From assembly GCA_023653785.1 (NCBI GenBank), contig JAMKCH010049292.1:1-64000 (forward strand): 64,000 nt of DNA. Direction: 5' to 3'. A model generated the notes under the pieces. The model had not been told where the DNA came from. It was given only the letters and a program-made list of their open reading frames with translations, and made no database searches. Of this stretch, positions 23,956-36,349 are shown piece by piece. A program made the position numbers and the translations under genes. This stretch comes from Ophioderma brevispina. Lineage: Eukaryota > Echinodermata > Ophiuroidea > Amphilepidida > Ophiodermatidae. Position 1 is the stretch's first letter. Every line of letters begins with the position of its first letter.

Positions 23956-25609
23956 AAAGCGGGACCGGATATCTCAAATTAGTAACTCAGATATTTTTGG
24001 TGTTATGTTCCTGTAAGGGAGAATTAAATATCCGGTCAACCCACCTTTAAGGCACGTCTAAAATTTTAGCTCTCATATAAAAAGGATTGAAATATGTTGT
24101 GAAACTGTTACAGATGGCAAATGGGTGCACCTTTCAAAGGTCTTGTTCAGTCATCTTGGGGCTGCATATTTCTCACTGTTATTCTTCAAATTCAGCCATC
24201 ACACCTTTTAATCTTCCCCAATTGGGGATGAAACCATGCCATTAATGGTTAACCAGTACCGGGATTAGCAGCGATAATGCAGAGAATCGAAAAAAATGTG
24301 GAATGCATTTTTTAAACTTATAATCAGGGATAAGCGTGTACAATTCCATATAAACTGCTTTAATGTTGAAAAACCACCAAATAGTAAGTATTTGAGGAAA
24401 TTGTCATGCAGTTCTCCCAAATAGACATACGGCGACGGCATCTCAAAATCTGCACTAAACAGCGGATCGTGGTTTACACCAGTGACAAAAAAACAAAGAT
24501 CATAATGTTTGTGTTTGGGTCAAGGCTGTTATTGATTATGGTGCACAATATCACGCTGAAAATCTGTGATATTCACCGGGAAAGGCTTTTTTCAGCTCAA
24601 GTAGGAATTTTGATACGCACAATAGAAATTACAGGATCAGATAAAAGTACTGTCTTGTTCGTTAATACACGGATTTCAAGCCAACCACTTGGAGGTTACG
24701 TTCAGCATATATCCATGGCAGTAACGAAAATATAAAAATAGAATTTTTATGGATTTTTTCGGATTAGCAAATCGTTGCTAATCATTTAATACTCACCATG
24801 TAACAGGGTAGTGGCCCTAAAAGGGCCAAAGTGCAATAGGTGGCAAAAGGTCTCCTGAGGCCAAGGTGCAATTACGGCATCAGGCCTTGATTGCATGCCG
24901 GTGAGCCATTTTCCACGCAGAAGAAAAAAGCTTTTTAGTCTCACAACTCACATGCAATAGGCGCATAGGTCTCCTGTTGGGGAAAGACATCACAAGGCAA
25001 ATGAACGCCAATTGTTTGAAACGTCTTTGCGGGGATAGAGCGGCCCAAAGTCAAGTGAAAGCAATGACCGGAATGTACGCTCTACTTCCGGGTTTGCAAA
25101 TTTGACCTCTTAAAACACAATGCTAAATTTGAAAGGCCAAAGTACGTCCCGTTGGGACACCCTGCGGGAGTATCTCTTGAAGTGATGACAGCACTATCTT
25201 ACTTACTGTTAATTGATGCTAGAAGAATGTTTCTTGCTGCTCGATCTATGCTATAATCGTTTGGATTCACGATAGTTAATAAAAAGAGAAATTGGAGTGA
25301 CATAACAAAGAAAAGGTTGCCTATCAGAAAGCGCTCTGCTATGATCTCACACATTCTACAAGTGCTCCCAGTGTTGCCAATTCAGTAACCTGGCAAGAAA
25401 AGAAAACACAGGTTTAAATATTTCCTTCTACTACGTTAGAAGCAAGGATCTCCTTATTTTCATGAACCTAAAAGTGGACAAAAAGATGATCTAATTCTAA
25501 AGTGTTTTCGTCACCAACTTTATGTGCTGGGGTAAAAATGTAGACCAAGAAAAGAGCTACACGAATTGCCATGCTACTGCTACTTAAAAGCCAAAAAAAA
25601 CAACTGGAG
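23956..25609. other. No gene recognised; short direct repeat
   Basis: A phrase GTGCAATAGG...AGGTCTCCTG occurs near 24830 and, as ATGCAATAGG...AGGTCTCCTG, near 24952. A 109-codon plus frame (24406-24735) has no motif I recognise and no clear splice borders. Confidence 0.35.
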
Positions 25610-26820
25610 ACAGATCTGAACACAGTCGAGGTACTGACCTTTGACCGTAAATGACTTTGATCTCGAAAATATTTGGAATACATGTATTAGAAATAATCCT
25701 AAGGGATGATCTCAAATGTCAGCTCTATCGGAGCATTTTGGAAATTGATTTGACCCTTAATGACCTTTGACCTCTGAAAATATTTTCACATGCTTATAAT
25801 TCCGCAGAATCATTTCAGTAAAATTCAGTTAATCGGAGCACTTGAAAATTGACTCTGACCTCGAAAAATTATTTCAACATGTGAGATGTCATAAGGATCA
25901 TTTCAGAAAATTCAGCTCAATCGGAGCATTTTGAAAATTTGACCTTTGACCCCGAATGACCTGCAGTGACTGTATGGAATTTATAACGTACATCTGTGCA
26001 AGTATCATCAATCTACCTTGCATATGCAGATATGATTGTTTAAAGAATAGTTTAAACTCAGGCCGAAATGCCTCTTAAGGAAATGTGATCGCCATTTCAT
26101 AAGTAACTTGGAGGGGGTGTCAAAGTACACCATATATGTGAGTCACATGTCATGTACTATGTAATCTGTATAAGAAGTAGCATTTTTAGTGAAATCAGGT
26201 TATTGACCCTTGGGACCCCAAATGACCTTGATGAAAATTTCAATTACCTTTTGTAGGGGGTGTCAAACTACCCACATACATGGGTCACATGATCATACAA
26301 TGATATTTGTAGGAGAAGTAGCGTTTTGAAGTTTTGACAGAAAGAACAGATCTGGAGACAGATCTGAACATCAGTCTAGGTAGTGGACCTTTGACCCTAA
26401 GTGACCTTTATCTCGAAAATATTGTAGACATATTTTAGAATGCATAATGGAGCATTTCAATTTCAAAGGTTCAGCTCAATCGGAGCCTTTTGAAAATTTG
26501 ACCTTTGACCTGTTTAATGACCTTTAACCTCGAAATTATTTTGCAACTATGTTTAGAATGTCATAAGGTCATTTCATGTCAAATTTCAGCTCATTCGCAT
26601 TTTGAAAATTTGCCCTTTGACCTCTTAATGACCTTGACCTCGAAAATATTTTCAACATGTTTAGAATGTATAAGGATCATTTCATCAAATTTCAGCTCAG
26701 TAACATTTTGAAAATTGTGCTTTGGACCTCTTAATGACCTTTGCCTCGAAAATATTTCACAGGTTAGACTGTCATCAGGATCATTTCAGTCCAATTTCAG
26801 CGCATATAGTTATATTTTAT
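25610..26820. repeat. Satellite array rich in TGACCTTTGACC
   Basis: Degenerate units of about 110-120 bases repeat the order TGACCTTTGACC, AATGACCTTTGACCTCGAAA, ATATTTTCAACATG, GTCATAAGGATCATTTCA, AATTTCAGCTCAATCGGAGC, ATTTTGAAAATTTGACC. A second unit type (GGGGGTGTCAAA...CACATGATCAT...GTAGGAGAAGTAGC) interrupts it at about 26108-26335 as two copies, with a third at 28190-28320. Confidence 0.85.
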
Positions 26821-26934
26821 ACACACTAAGGCGAACTGCTCCATATTTACCGCGATGCGTAAAATTATGTCCCCGCCGAATATCGCGATCACGAAGTGAC
26901 AACTAAAACTGCACAGTCCACCCTTATTTTATAT

Positions 26935-27262
26935 TAATAACACCGACCTTTATATAGCGCCTTTTCCACAGGATCAAAGCGCTGTTGCCTATTATTAGTA
27001 CTCTGGGATTACGCTGGCTTCAGGAAATCGTCAACAATCATTTCGCTTCATTCACCCAGGCCGGCAGCCGGCCAAGCGCACATGCCTATCAGCACTTAGA
27101 TTGTAGATATCCCCCATAACAGCTAACCCAATATCGCTTTGGTCGACAAGCAAGTGAGGTAAAGTTGCCTTTCCCAAGTGCAACAACACATTGCCCCAGC
27201 GGGGCTCGAACCCACAACCTTGACATGATCGGCAGTCATATCCACTGGACCACTGGTGGCCA
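26935..27262 (-). mobile_element. tRNA-derived SINE, family 2, copy 1
   Basis: On the minus strand: A-box-like TGGTCCAGTGG, B box GGGTTCGAGCCCC, a body with GTGCACTTGGGAAAGGCA-type sequence and CAATCTAAGTGCTGATAGG, then a tail AGCGCTTTGATCC...GGCGCTATATAAA. The tail resembles that of the family-1 SINE at 10931. A partial body lies at 53984-54160 (CCTATCAGCACTTAGATTGT shared). Confidence 0.75.
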
Positions 27263-28050
27263 TCATAGTTTCGCCAAAAGACTTGAAAAAAATGGTTACT
27301 CAAGAAAATGACTCAAGAATTCTTAAAATTCATCAGCAAAATCCCTGAAATTCCTAAATTGTAAGTAAAATATGATAATTAATTAAATTTTGGCAACACT
27401 ATTTTTTGAAAAATCAGTGACCACATTTTAATTGGGACCCATACGGGGTCCCTGGGAAAGCGGCGAAACATTGAATTTTACGTATTTTCACATTTTCCAA
27501 GAATGAAACTGCTGGCAACCCAAATAAATGACCACGAGTACAACCATACTAAAAAAAATTTTGCCCAATCTAATCAGGTTTGAGAACTCATCACCGCCTT
27601 CCGTTCCTTCCACAGTTACATCCATATGTATAACAATAATAACAACGCTTACAGACCTCCAGAAAACTTGTACACAAGCCGTGCGGGAAAAATTTCATCA
27701 ATTAAATGCAAATTAGGATACTTAATTAGCATATTTTAAACACACAAAAAAATCTAATCAGGAGTTGAGAACTTCATCAACCTGCTTCTTTTTGTGACCA
27801 AGTTACATCATCGTAGCCCTTACGGAACTCCAGATAATTGTACAAAATGTTGAACTTTTTCTCTGTGCAATATTGACTTTTTCCCTTGACCTTTCGCCGT
27901 CCTTACCCCTGACAGACCAAGGGGCGTACCCTGGGGAATGAATTACAAAGGTTGAGTTGGGGGGTATCCCCTCCAACAATCTACCAAAGTTTGGCTACTC
28001 AGGCTCCCCAGAAAAAAAGATAGGCCCAAATGTTCCAGGGTTAACATTTT
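27263..28050. other. No gene recognised; diverged direct repeat
   Basis: The phrase CTAATCAGGTTTGAGAACTC near 27569 recurs as CTAATCAGGAGTTGAGAACT near 27754, each followed by CATC, a C/T-rich word and AGTTACATC; probably an old duplication. No coding evidence. Confidence 0.4.
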
Positions 28051-28051
28051 T

Positions 28052-28178
28052 ATACGGACATACGGACATACATACGGACGGACATACATAACGGACGGAC
28101 ATACGGACGACTACGGACGGACATAACGACGGAGCCCATTTTATGTCCCCTGCCGAACTTCGTTCGGCGGGACATAAA
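28052..28178. repeat. (GGACATAC)n microsatellite ending in a hairpin
   Basis: About ten ACGGACATAC/GGACGGAC units fill 28052-28132. They are followed at 28139-28178 by a palindrome: TTTATGTCCCCTGCCGAAC on the left, GTTCGGCGGGACATAAA on the right. A truncated half of the same hairpin (TTATGTCCCCGCCGAA) is at about 26866. The linked microsatellite and hairpin probably mark the end of one mobile-element family. Confidence 0.8.
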
Positions 28179-28189
28179 GGATTTGACCT

Positions 28190-28340
28190 AGTGACCCCCA
28201 GATGACCTGTGATCAAAATTTCAATAAAGTCACTTTTTTGCAGGGGATTCAAACTCCACCAATACATGAATTCACGTGATCATATATTAATCTGTAGGAG
28301 GAGTAGTGATTTGAATCTGCACGTAATTTGATGTATTTTT
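28190..28340 (+). repeat. Outlying satellite unit
   Basis: Shares GACCTAGTGACCCCCAGATG, ATCAAAATTTCAATAA, GTGATCATA and GTAGGAGGAGTAG with the units at about 26100-26340. Confidence 0.7.
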
Positions 28341-29240
28341 TGACCTAGACCACTTAATCATGCGTCCTACAGAATGACAGTATTAGTTTTGAGATTTGAA
28401 CTAATTATAAAGAATTTTTGCAGGGGGGAAGGTCGTATAATCTTTGGCAACTTCTGCGCAAACATAGTAATTGAGTCGGCAACCCATAAGAGCTTTATGC
28501 GCATATGATTCGTTGTTACGCTGCAGAGAAATGTGACCCCTTGGTGACGAGCTGCATTTGTCTTTGCAGAATCAGTCTTTGCGCAGAGGTTCGGTGAAAA
28601 GTATTATATATTACGAATTTCAATAATCAAGGGTTTGCCCAAATTAAAGACAATCCAAGAACAAGAAAATACAATTCAGATTATTGGTGGCGAAGTTAAG
28701 TATGGGATAGACGCATTCAACATGGGCATTTTCCAACAACGGCAAACTTAGTATTATATAACCTGGCCTGGCGACAACGTAAATAGTACTGTACAGTCAT
28801 GCTAGTACAAAAGTCTACATGGTATTGCGTTAGTTAAGTAAACATGTAAAGTTACAGCATGTACCAGACTTTCCAGTTTCCACCTGCACCAAACTCTGGG
28901 AAAAGAACTTGTATTGTGCCACCACCCTATGAATTTGCAGCCTCAACGGAATAAATGCATGTGAAGGATTGTGATGGCAGAATACTTCATCCGGCTCTGC
29001 ATTGGTTGCGGAGAGTTATGGTTTTGGGGAATGCTTCTGCCAATATATAGACTATACTATTTTGGGGGGGGATGAATTTAGGATTTGCCACACTTAAAAT
29101 TCGGCACCTTTAGCATGCGGTTTATTCCGTAACTTGCCGAATTCGTAGCAACAAAAAACAAGCCTGTGGCAGAAGATAAATTCTTTCCTTTTGTTATAAT
29201 CATTTATAACATTCGCCGATTCGGCATTACTTCAAGGGAC
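28341..29240. other. No feature recognised
   Basis: No repeat partner or exon noticed; a G8 run lies at about 29064. Confidence 0.35.
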
Positions 29241-29415
29241 GCCTCACCAGAACAGCGGGAAAATATTTATGGGAAGAAGTCCGCCGATTTAGAGCAGGAG
29301 GACCACCGAAGGCTCAGAGAAAACCCTGCAAGAAAGGAAATCAACATACGGCCACTGGATCGGGGACTGGGAATGAACCCAGGCTGCATTGGTGAAAGGT
29401 GAGCGACTCAACCTT
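29241..29415 (-). mobile_element. tRNA-derived SINE, family 1, copy 2 (partial)
   Basis: Aligns with 11080-11225 in the same orientation: AGCAGGAGGA, GAGAAAACCCTGC, GGAATGAACCCAGGCTGCAT and TGGTGAAAGGTGAG. The B box is degraded (GGGTTCATTCCC on the minus strand). The tail is missing. Confidence 0.7.
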
Positions 29416-29770
29416 CCAGCTTTATTATCTGTAATTGAGTGTTGGCAGCATATATTCTTTCCCTGGCCATGTCCCTAAATTAGAATGAGTGAGAAAAGTT
29501 GTGGCAGTAGTCATGGCAGTGCATGGCCCATTTTCCTTCAAAATTTGCAATATTAAAATGCAAATGTCAGCTTTAAGGATGAGATCTGAATGACAATACT
29601 GTTAATGAATGCATTTGACAATAAGTTGGATATGGTAGGTAGTTTAAACTTGTGGTTCGATTCATAGCCAAACATCGTCATCAAATTTGACATTGTGAAG
29701 CCAGTAGTGCTTTCTGTGAAAAGTTAGGAAGTTTGACAATGGGTCCCAATCCAGGTTTTATTAAAAAATA

Positions 29771-30059
29771 TTAATGTGGCATTTCGTGATCCATATCCTC
29801 GTCCCCACGACTTAACCAAACAAATGTGGAGATTTTTATATCATTGAAACAAGTTAGCCTTATTAAATCACCTTGTGCCCAATCTGTAGCATCTGTAAAA
29901 ATTCGCAATTTTGTATTTCTGTCCGTAAATGGACATAAATTACAACACAGTGTCCTATGGGACCGGACCACAGATGGGACAGCAAAAGTTGTGGATAAGC
30001 TTTTCTGAAGTAATCAAAGAATAAAACAGAAGTTGCGACAATCACGAAATGACCTTTAA
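29771..30059 (-). mobile_element. TTAA element family 2, copy 1
   Basis: Ends TTAATGTGGCATTTCGTGAT and ATCACGAAATGACCTTTAA are inverted and TTAA-bounded. It contains CGCAATTTTGTATTTCTGTC, shared in inverse with copies at 41940-42312 and 56183-57282. Non-coding; piggyBac/Kolobok-like by its TTAA flanks. Confidence 0.7.
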
Positions 30060-31168
30060 ATCAGTCATATACAGGCTGAGCCTGCTTTTAACATTATTTG
30101 TCAAGGGACACAATAGTAACCTTGTATTAAATTTGTTCATATGCCTTTCTTCAGGTTTTTTAACATTTTGTGGTCAGTTTTAAAATCTGAAGTAAATAAA
30201 ACGTGGAAACAATTAGTTACTATTAAACATAATAGCCAAAAATAATGATTTTTAATTTGATATGGTACATCAAGTAGCAAAATTAAGTTTACTGTTGGTG
30301 AAAATTCACTCTAGGTAGGTATCTATTTTTGGCCATCCGCACTTTCAAAAATACTTTACAAATTAAATACACAATTTTGTCTGAATTCTTCTATCGCATG
30401 CACGCAAGCAAGTAGCAAGTACTGGAGTCAGGATTCTAGTATCCCAGATTACGGAGGCCTCTGGACAGGGCAAGGGAGACAAATTCGCTGAGTTGCGAGA
30501 ATCAAAATTAATTGAAATGACACACTTATTACATAATCACTGGGAGGAAATGATTCTCCAATCCGAATGCTCAAGAGAATCCTCGAGAATAGCTTCTGTG
30601 ATTCTACGAGGAATTTGCATCCCTGCATGGACGTTTTATTTTGAGGCTGGGGCGAAATTGGAACAGTCAGGGGTTTTCACCCTACTAATTCGAAACTGGC
30701 TTGCGGTGTACATGTACAGTGTGACACTCGGTCCGAGGCGTCTATGAAGTAATAACCAGAGTTGTAGTCCATACCTGTACCTGGGTACGAAATTGCGTAC
30801 CCGTACCCATGATTTTGTCACATGCTGGACCCGTACCCCAGTCTCAGACCCATACCCACAGTCTCTGACCCGCCCATCCCATGGTCTCGTCCACTACCAC
30901 GGCCTTGGATCCGTATCCAATGGTCTTGCTACCCGTATCCATATTCATGGTCTCTTGTCCCCATACCCAGTGTACGGATCTTTTTACCATACTACCTGTA
31001 CCTTTTTGTAAAATTTAGAAAAAAAAAATCAATTACTTATATACGGTATCTTTGTGTTATTAGAGATTATTGGATTTTATGTAGGAGTATCCAGGAGGCT
31101 GTTTGGTAGTGTGCAACCACATGGGTAAGGGCTTTGAGAAAGTAAAAATTTTTTATGCTGGTGTAAGG
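30060..31168. other. Gene-free; ACCCGTACCC minisatellite
   Basis: 30770-30990 is a degenerate minisatellite of GACCCGTACCCA/ATGGTCT phrases. Nothing else was recognised. Confidence 0.5.
30770..30990. repeat. ACCCGTACCC minisatellite
   Basis: Repeated phrases TACCCGTACCCA, GACCCATACCCACAG, TACCCGTATCCAT and CCCCATACCCAGTG at irregular 15-25-base spacing. Confidence 0.7.
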
Positions 31169-32814
31169 GGTCTACATGGGTTACCAAATTAACAAGGCTG
31201 TCGCCGTGTCGCGATTTAAGCGAACTTGGAGTGTCGCGGTTCGCTTTTTAGCCCAGATCAACGTGTCGCGTGTCGATCTGTAGATTGTGTGCCATGGATG
31301 TCGAGCATATTGGCATCGAAGGTTGGATTTTTATGCCTAAAATGGGTCAGGAAAATACGCATGAGAGAGGTATGAAATTGTTGGCAACGCTCTGTTTTTT
31401 TTAGAGTATGATGAAAATTAGCATTATGTTACTCCAAATTGAGCTGAAATGTGGAGAACAGTTAGAATCAAGTTGCGATAAATCCCGGGATAACATTTAA
31501 CTTTATCAAATCGTCAATGTCACATCCATCGGAAAACTAAAGCCTACCGAGTTAAGTACGTACAGTTACCTTGTTTTAGGAATTCCTCTTGCATCGCCGT
31601 CTTAAAAAAAACGTTGTGCATGGCATGAATAATAATCATCGCCAGTCTTTGGAGCTATTTTGGGTACCAATTTGAATAATGTCTGAAATGTTTAGAGTCT
31701 AAGCCTTGGTAAGACTGTGTAAAAATGGTTGTAAAGGAAGAGCCACGAACAAGTTTGCGAATGTGCACCTGATGGTTGTAGTCAAGTGCTAAGCACGAAA
31801 ACATAATTCTACAAACATTCAATGTCGGTTTGAACAATTTAAAGTTTGTTTTCCAAAATTCAGTGGATTCAATTCTAAGCGCTGAAAAAATACGGGCGAA
31901 ATAAATTGATTTTATTATATCAGAAATGTTAGCAGAATTGGTAAAAACTGGTCTTCAATGCACGTTGCGGATTGATTTGTGTTGCTAATTGCAGTTGTTG
32001 GGCCGGTAGACTCTTTTTGCTGTCATTGTAATGCATGCAGTAATAGGTGTAATGAAAGTATGCGAGTAGAAAGACCAACCCGAAATTTGCAATGAGGTAT
32101 TGTTGACAACAAATTTGCAGCGGAGGGGGATTCCGAAGAATGTTGCATATATTTATCGGTCGCGGATTCCAACAATCCCTCATGATCAAAGAGGTAATTA
32201 CAAGTTGTAATAAAACATGACTCAAAAACAGAGTCGAATCTTAAATCTCATTTTTGTTCGGTCTATTCACAGTAATTTTAATCACATAATTATTATTGAG
32301 TTAAGTAGTAAGAGGATTGTACAACAACTTTTTCATCAGGCTGAGTTTAACCCGTGTATTGAATGGAACATCCAAGCATTCATATGTAATTAGAAGTAAA
32401 CAAAAACAACGGGTAAATAAGTTTAATAAGTCCAAATTATTTTAAAAAATCATTTAAAAAATCAAACACTAGATTTTGACATTCAATCAATGATAATGTG
32501 TTTAATGCTCCAAATTTGTCATTTTATAGACTGAAAAGCGAAAATCATTTGGGGGGCTCCGGGGACGGCGGGCGGCGCGGCTGCTGGAAGCTGCCGGGCG
32601 GGCGGAAGTGGGTTTCGCGTGTCAAAGCATACGGAAGTTATGAAAGACGTACGTCGGTTTTTAATTTTCCCCAAAAAGTCGCGTGGTTCGAACGATAACA
32701 GTCATTTTTGGAAAATGTCCGGCGCTCGATAAGAGACTGCGTGTCGAAAAGTTCGCGGGATAAGAAAGGCCGTGTCGCGCTGTCGCGCGTGTCGATTTTT
32801 ACCCATGTAGAACC
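31169..32814. mobile_element. 1.65-kb TIR element with GTGTCGCG repeats
   Basis: The left end GGTCTACATGGGT and right end ACCCATGTAGAACC are inverted. Inside each end lies a cluster of GTGTCGCG or close variants: about 31205-31275 (GCCGTGTCGCG, GGAGTGTCGCGG, AACGTGTCGCGTGTCGAT) and about 32735-32795 (GCGTGTCGAAAAG, GCCGTGTCGCGCTGTCGCG). Such clusters are typical transposase-binding subterminal repeats. The core has a very GC-rich patch at 32555-32610 in AT-rich surroundings. I found no transposase motif; frames at 31929-32225 (-) and 32498-32698 (+) are unassigned. Confidence 0.55.
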
Positions 32815-32830
32815 TGGTGATAGTGCATGG

Positions 32831-33013
32831 GGCCCGGTGCCAGGCCTGGAAAAAATGTTAATTTCACAGGAAGCAGGACAAAATTTCATACCAATTATTA
32901 TTGAAGATTTCCACCATTTCTATGTAATTCTTTATTCCAATTTTCCTCCTAATGACCAAATTCCCTGGAAGGAGATTCCTAATTTCCACATTTTTCCAGG
33001 CCTGCCGGGCGCC
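32831..33013. repeat. Inverted-repeat element around CCAGGCCTGG
   Basis: The left end GGCCCGGTGCCAGGCCTGG and the right end CCAGGCCTGCCGGGCGCC are inverted, with AAAAAATGT and ACATTTTT just inside. The interior (GATTTCCACCATTT, CTCCTAATG, TTCCCTGGAAGGAGA) aligns with 42430-42600. Confidence 0.65.
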
Positions 33014-34021
33014 CAATGAAAGGGACACACCATGTGGGTTAATGCAGTGTTTTTTTTAAAATTTGTAATGAACTCTGTATAATGACATTGGCATTTTATA
33101 ATGATATCCTAATATGCGGTTTTTTTGGGGGGATTGGGGGGGGGCAGACACAAATAATGCATGTGCAATAGCCCTATTCAATACTGTGCTAATATGATGG
33201 TTAACCACTAAATGGCGGTTTTTTGTTTTATCTTGGGAAGGAAATGGATTTGAGGGCTCAAAGTCAGGACGCCATTCGCCAATGGAAAACTCCGGCCTTT
33301 TCCATCTGCTATCAAAATCGACACAATTCCGGGGTAAATCGGGGGTCCCAAAGACGATAGGACACACACTTTAATACCTTTAAAAGACCCACAGGCCCTA
33401 GACTATATACTTAAATTATGTAAGCATGAACACAATCTACAGGTTTGGAATTAGCAAACTGGTTAACATAAACATATGATCAGGTTAAATACACACTACC
33501 ATCTCAAAAATTATTGACTACCCATTATTTTGTTTTTGTCGTTGTTTAAGCATTTTTGTAAAGATATCATGACCCAAGAGAGCAAAAATGGAAAAATAAT
33601 GGGTTTGGGTTACACCTTTTACTGTAACTCAAGAATAAATGACCAGCCTGATATTTAACTTAAAGAACCTATAAGTGATTGCTTAAATCTGAAAATTTTT
33701 AAAAATTTTCAAACTTCAAAAATAAAAATTCTTGCATTGTCTCTAACAAGTATCAGGTTTCCTAACATACCTCTACATGTACAATGATTATGAGCCAAAA
33801 AGCAACCTACTATAAGGACAAAATTGGATAATTTAGTTATTATGGGAAAATTAAAAGCAATACCAGCACATTTTTGAGGGCACCCACAATTCTGAGATTT
33901 TTGCACAGGTCATTGGTAATGGCTTATCCTGTGAATGGTAAAGCTCGAACTTGTCTACGTGTCGCAAAAGAAGGACTTTGTAATTAGGATAATTTTATAC
34001 GTGGTGCTGGAAAAGTCTGTC
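33014..34021. other. No gene recognised
   Basis: AT-rich with a G-run patch at 33128-33144; no exon or repeat partner noticed. Confidence 0.35.
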
Positions 34022-34325
34022 AATATGAAATAAGTAGGATATAGCGCCATGTACGTGTCTATGCTATCCATTAGTTGTTCGTTCAGTGGTTCAGGAAAGG
34101 TCAAGCTGGTCATATTGATGAGGTGGTACTATTTCATCAATGGTCGGACAAAAATTGGCATTTCCAGCTCGCGTTAAATTACAATGCCGGATATGCCGAT
34201 CTATTACAAAATCGATTTCTTTTATACACAAATACGCACTTTTGAGCATTACCAATCGAGTATAAATGCTAGACAATACCCAGCACTACTGTGCAAACAT
34301 TTCAAATTTTGAAAATTGGAGAGCG
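34022..34325 (-). repeat. Partial inverted copy of the 752-bp TIR element
   Basis: The reverse complement aligns with 18500-18795 over about 300 bases, including ATAGACACGTACATGGCGCT, CCTGAACCA and ATGATGAAATAGT. The outer TIR is only partly kept. Confidence 0.75.
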
Positions 34326-34357
34326 ATTACCACATGACCAAATTCATACGTTGTAAA

Positions 34358-35290
34358 AGCACGGCCAAGTAAAATTTCAAACTTTTAACTTTAAGTTACC
34401 CTTGAATATGACCTTTGATCCCCAAAATGACCCCTCAAAAAACATGACCACAAAAATCGTACGGCAGACTATAAACACCATACCAAAACTTCATTATCCA
34501 TAATAAAAGCCGGCCAAGTACTCAATAATTGACCCCTGGATGACCTTTGACCCCAAATGACCCATCGAAACCTGACCCACAAAAACTTGTACTGCAAAGC
34601 TCTACCACCATTACAACATGATATGTCCAAGCACGGCCAAGTTACACAAGACGAACCCTTGGATGACCGGTTGACCCCAAAACGACCCCCTGAAAATGTG
34701 GCCATTAACCTCGTACAGCGAAGCTCTACCACGATATCAAAATTCATATCAATACGTTAAAGCACGACGGGCCAGGGTTTAAGGGACACATCAGTGATTG
34801 AAAGATAGTTGGAAATTGCAGGAAGGAATAGCTTCAAGTTGAAGATTAAGTCTGTCGAATTTCATAGTTACCTTTTCCAGACTGTAGAATTGACAGAAAA
34901 GGAAGAAAAGGCAGTGTCCAAGATACGATTATCCATTCAATTAAGTGTTGTAGTAGGTCGTTCGGCCAATAATGACTAAAATCCCCCATTCTGTCCTTAT
35001 TAGGTTGCTTCTGGTCTTATCATTGGCAGGGTTAGTAGGATACCTGTACTGTTACATACATGCAAAAATCTGTGATTTTGATGTTTTTTTCGATTTTGCT
35101 GATTTAGCAAATCACTGATAGTGTCTTTAACCGATAACGACCCCTTTGGACCCCTCGAAAATGTGACCACAACTGTCGTCGGCGATATCTACAACCATTT
35201 TACCCCCAAAATTCATATCCGTATGTTAAAGGCGGCAAAACGTATAGCCGGACAACCAAAAGTTGTCAAGCACGCCATTTCACACACCTT
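34358..35290. repeat. ~130-bp satellite, interrupted by a MITE
   Basis: Units repeat AAAGCACGGCCAAGT, GGATGACCTTTGACCCC, AAATGACCCCTC, AAAATGTGACCACAAA, CGTACGGCGAAGCTCTACCA and AAATTCATATCC. Three units precede and one follows the MITE at 34779-35130. The same satellite continues at 36350-36625. Confidence 0.8.
34779..35130. mobile_element. TTAA-flanked MITE, copy 2
   Basis: Bounded by TTAAGGGACACATCAGTGAT and AATCACTGATAGTGTCTTTAA. Aligns with 248-611 through CCATTCAATTAAGTGTTGTA and TTAGCAAATCACTGATAGTG. It sits inside a satellite unit, so it inserted after the array formed. Confidence 0.8.
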
Positions 35291-36349
35291 TGTAAAACAA
35301 CCCGCAACAATGGCAGTGTGCTGACGTTTGTTGACATGATTTATATGAATTCCAATGCACAGAACCACTTTTCATTCATTTTTATGAAATTGAGCAAGTC
35401 AATTGGACTCGCTACTCACTAATATATCCCCGTCACAATTCATTTTTTGAAATAGCGTCTACATACGCGCGCCGAGAGTTGCTGCGTGTACGCGCAGACT
35501 GTATTTCTTTTACGCGTTGTCATGTTTCTGTCTGGAGGGAATGCTGGTGTAGTCTTGATGCGGGAAAGGAATTTGACGGAGAGAGTTATAAATGTGATTT
35601 TCAGTATTGTGTCCTCATATTTCCAGTTTTTAAAGAATAACAGATGTAAACCAAAACCAAGTCATGGGCCATGTGAACAAGACTCAGTGCTCAATTTACC
35701 ACTTGCACACATGCCACAAGTGGATTGTGATTTTCCTCGGTGATTGTAAAATTTCATTTACATGCCATGTGCATGTTACTTTTTGTATCACTCCTATCCC
35801 ACCCAATTGTATTCACGCCAGTTGACTTGTAAAGCTTGGTACAGTATGAAAGAATTCAACAACCAGCGACGACGGCGACAGGAATCCTGGCCATGCAATC
35901 AACAAACATGTTTTGATTGCTCGTCCATCTGTCCATTCTTACCATTACGCCGAAAAAAATTGACAGGGCTCCGCCGTCTGACGCCCGTTAGGGACTGTCA
36001 GTGCTAACAAAGTCCACAACCAGGCCTTTTAAAAAATAATTATAACATAACACTGTGCACTAATGGCAATGATGGAGCAATATTCAAAAGGCAAACAAGC
36101 AAACCACAACAGGATCATTATCTTGTAGGCCTATCCTTTGCACCAATGGATTAATTTGTTAACACTTAAGAACAGCATAGCCTATAGCAGTTTAAATGGT
36201 TAAAATATTCAATATTGCTGTGCTGGTCCAATCGAAAGTCGGGAGAAAAAACTATGTCAGAAACCAAAGACTATATCCTCTTTTTTGCCTAAGAATGTGT
36301 TACTTATTTTCTTACTTGTTTACGTTTATTTTATATCAACACCACAATA
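35291..36349. other. No gene named; open frames 35486-36007
   Basis: Two plus-strand frames (85 and 81 codons) follow each other between satellite blocks, ending near GACGCCCGTTAGGGACTGTC. I see no domain. The segment may be an old insertion that splits the satellite. Confidence 0.3.

Noticed and set aside
24406..24735. 109-codon plus frame as a gene
   Set aside because: No domain, no splice context, AT-driven composition.
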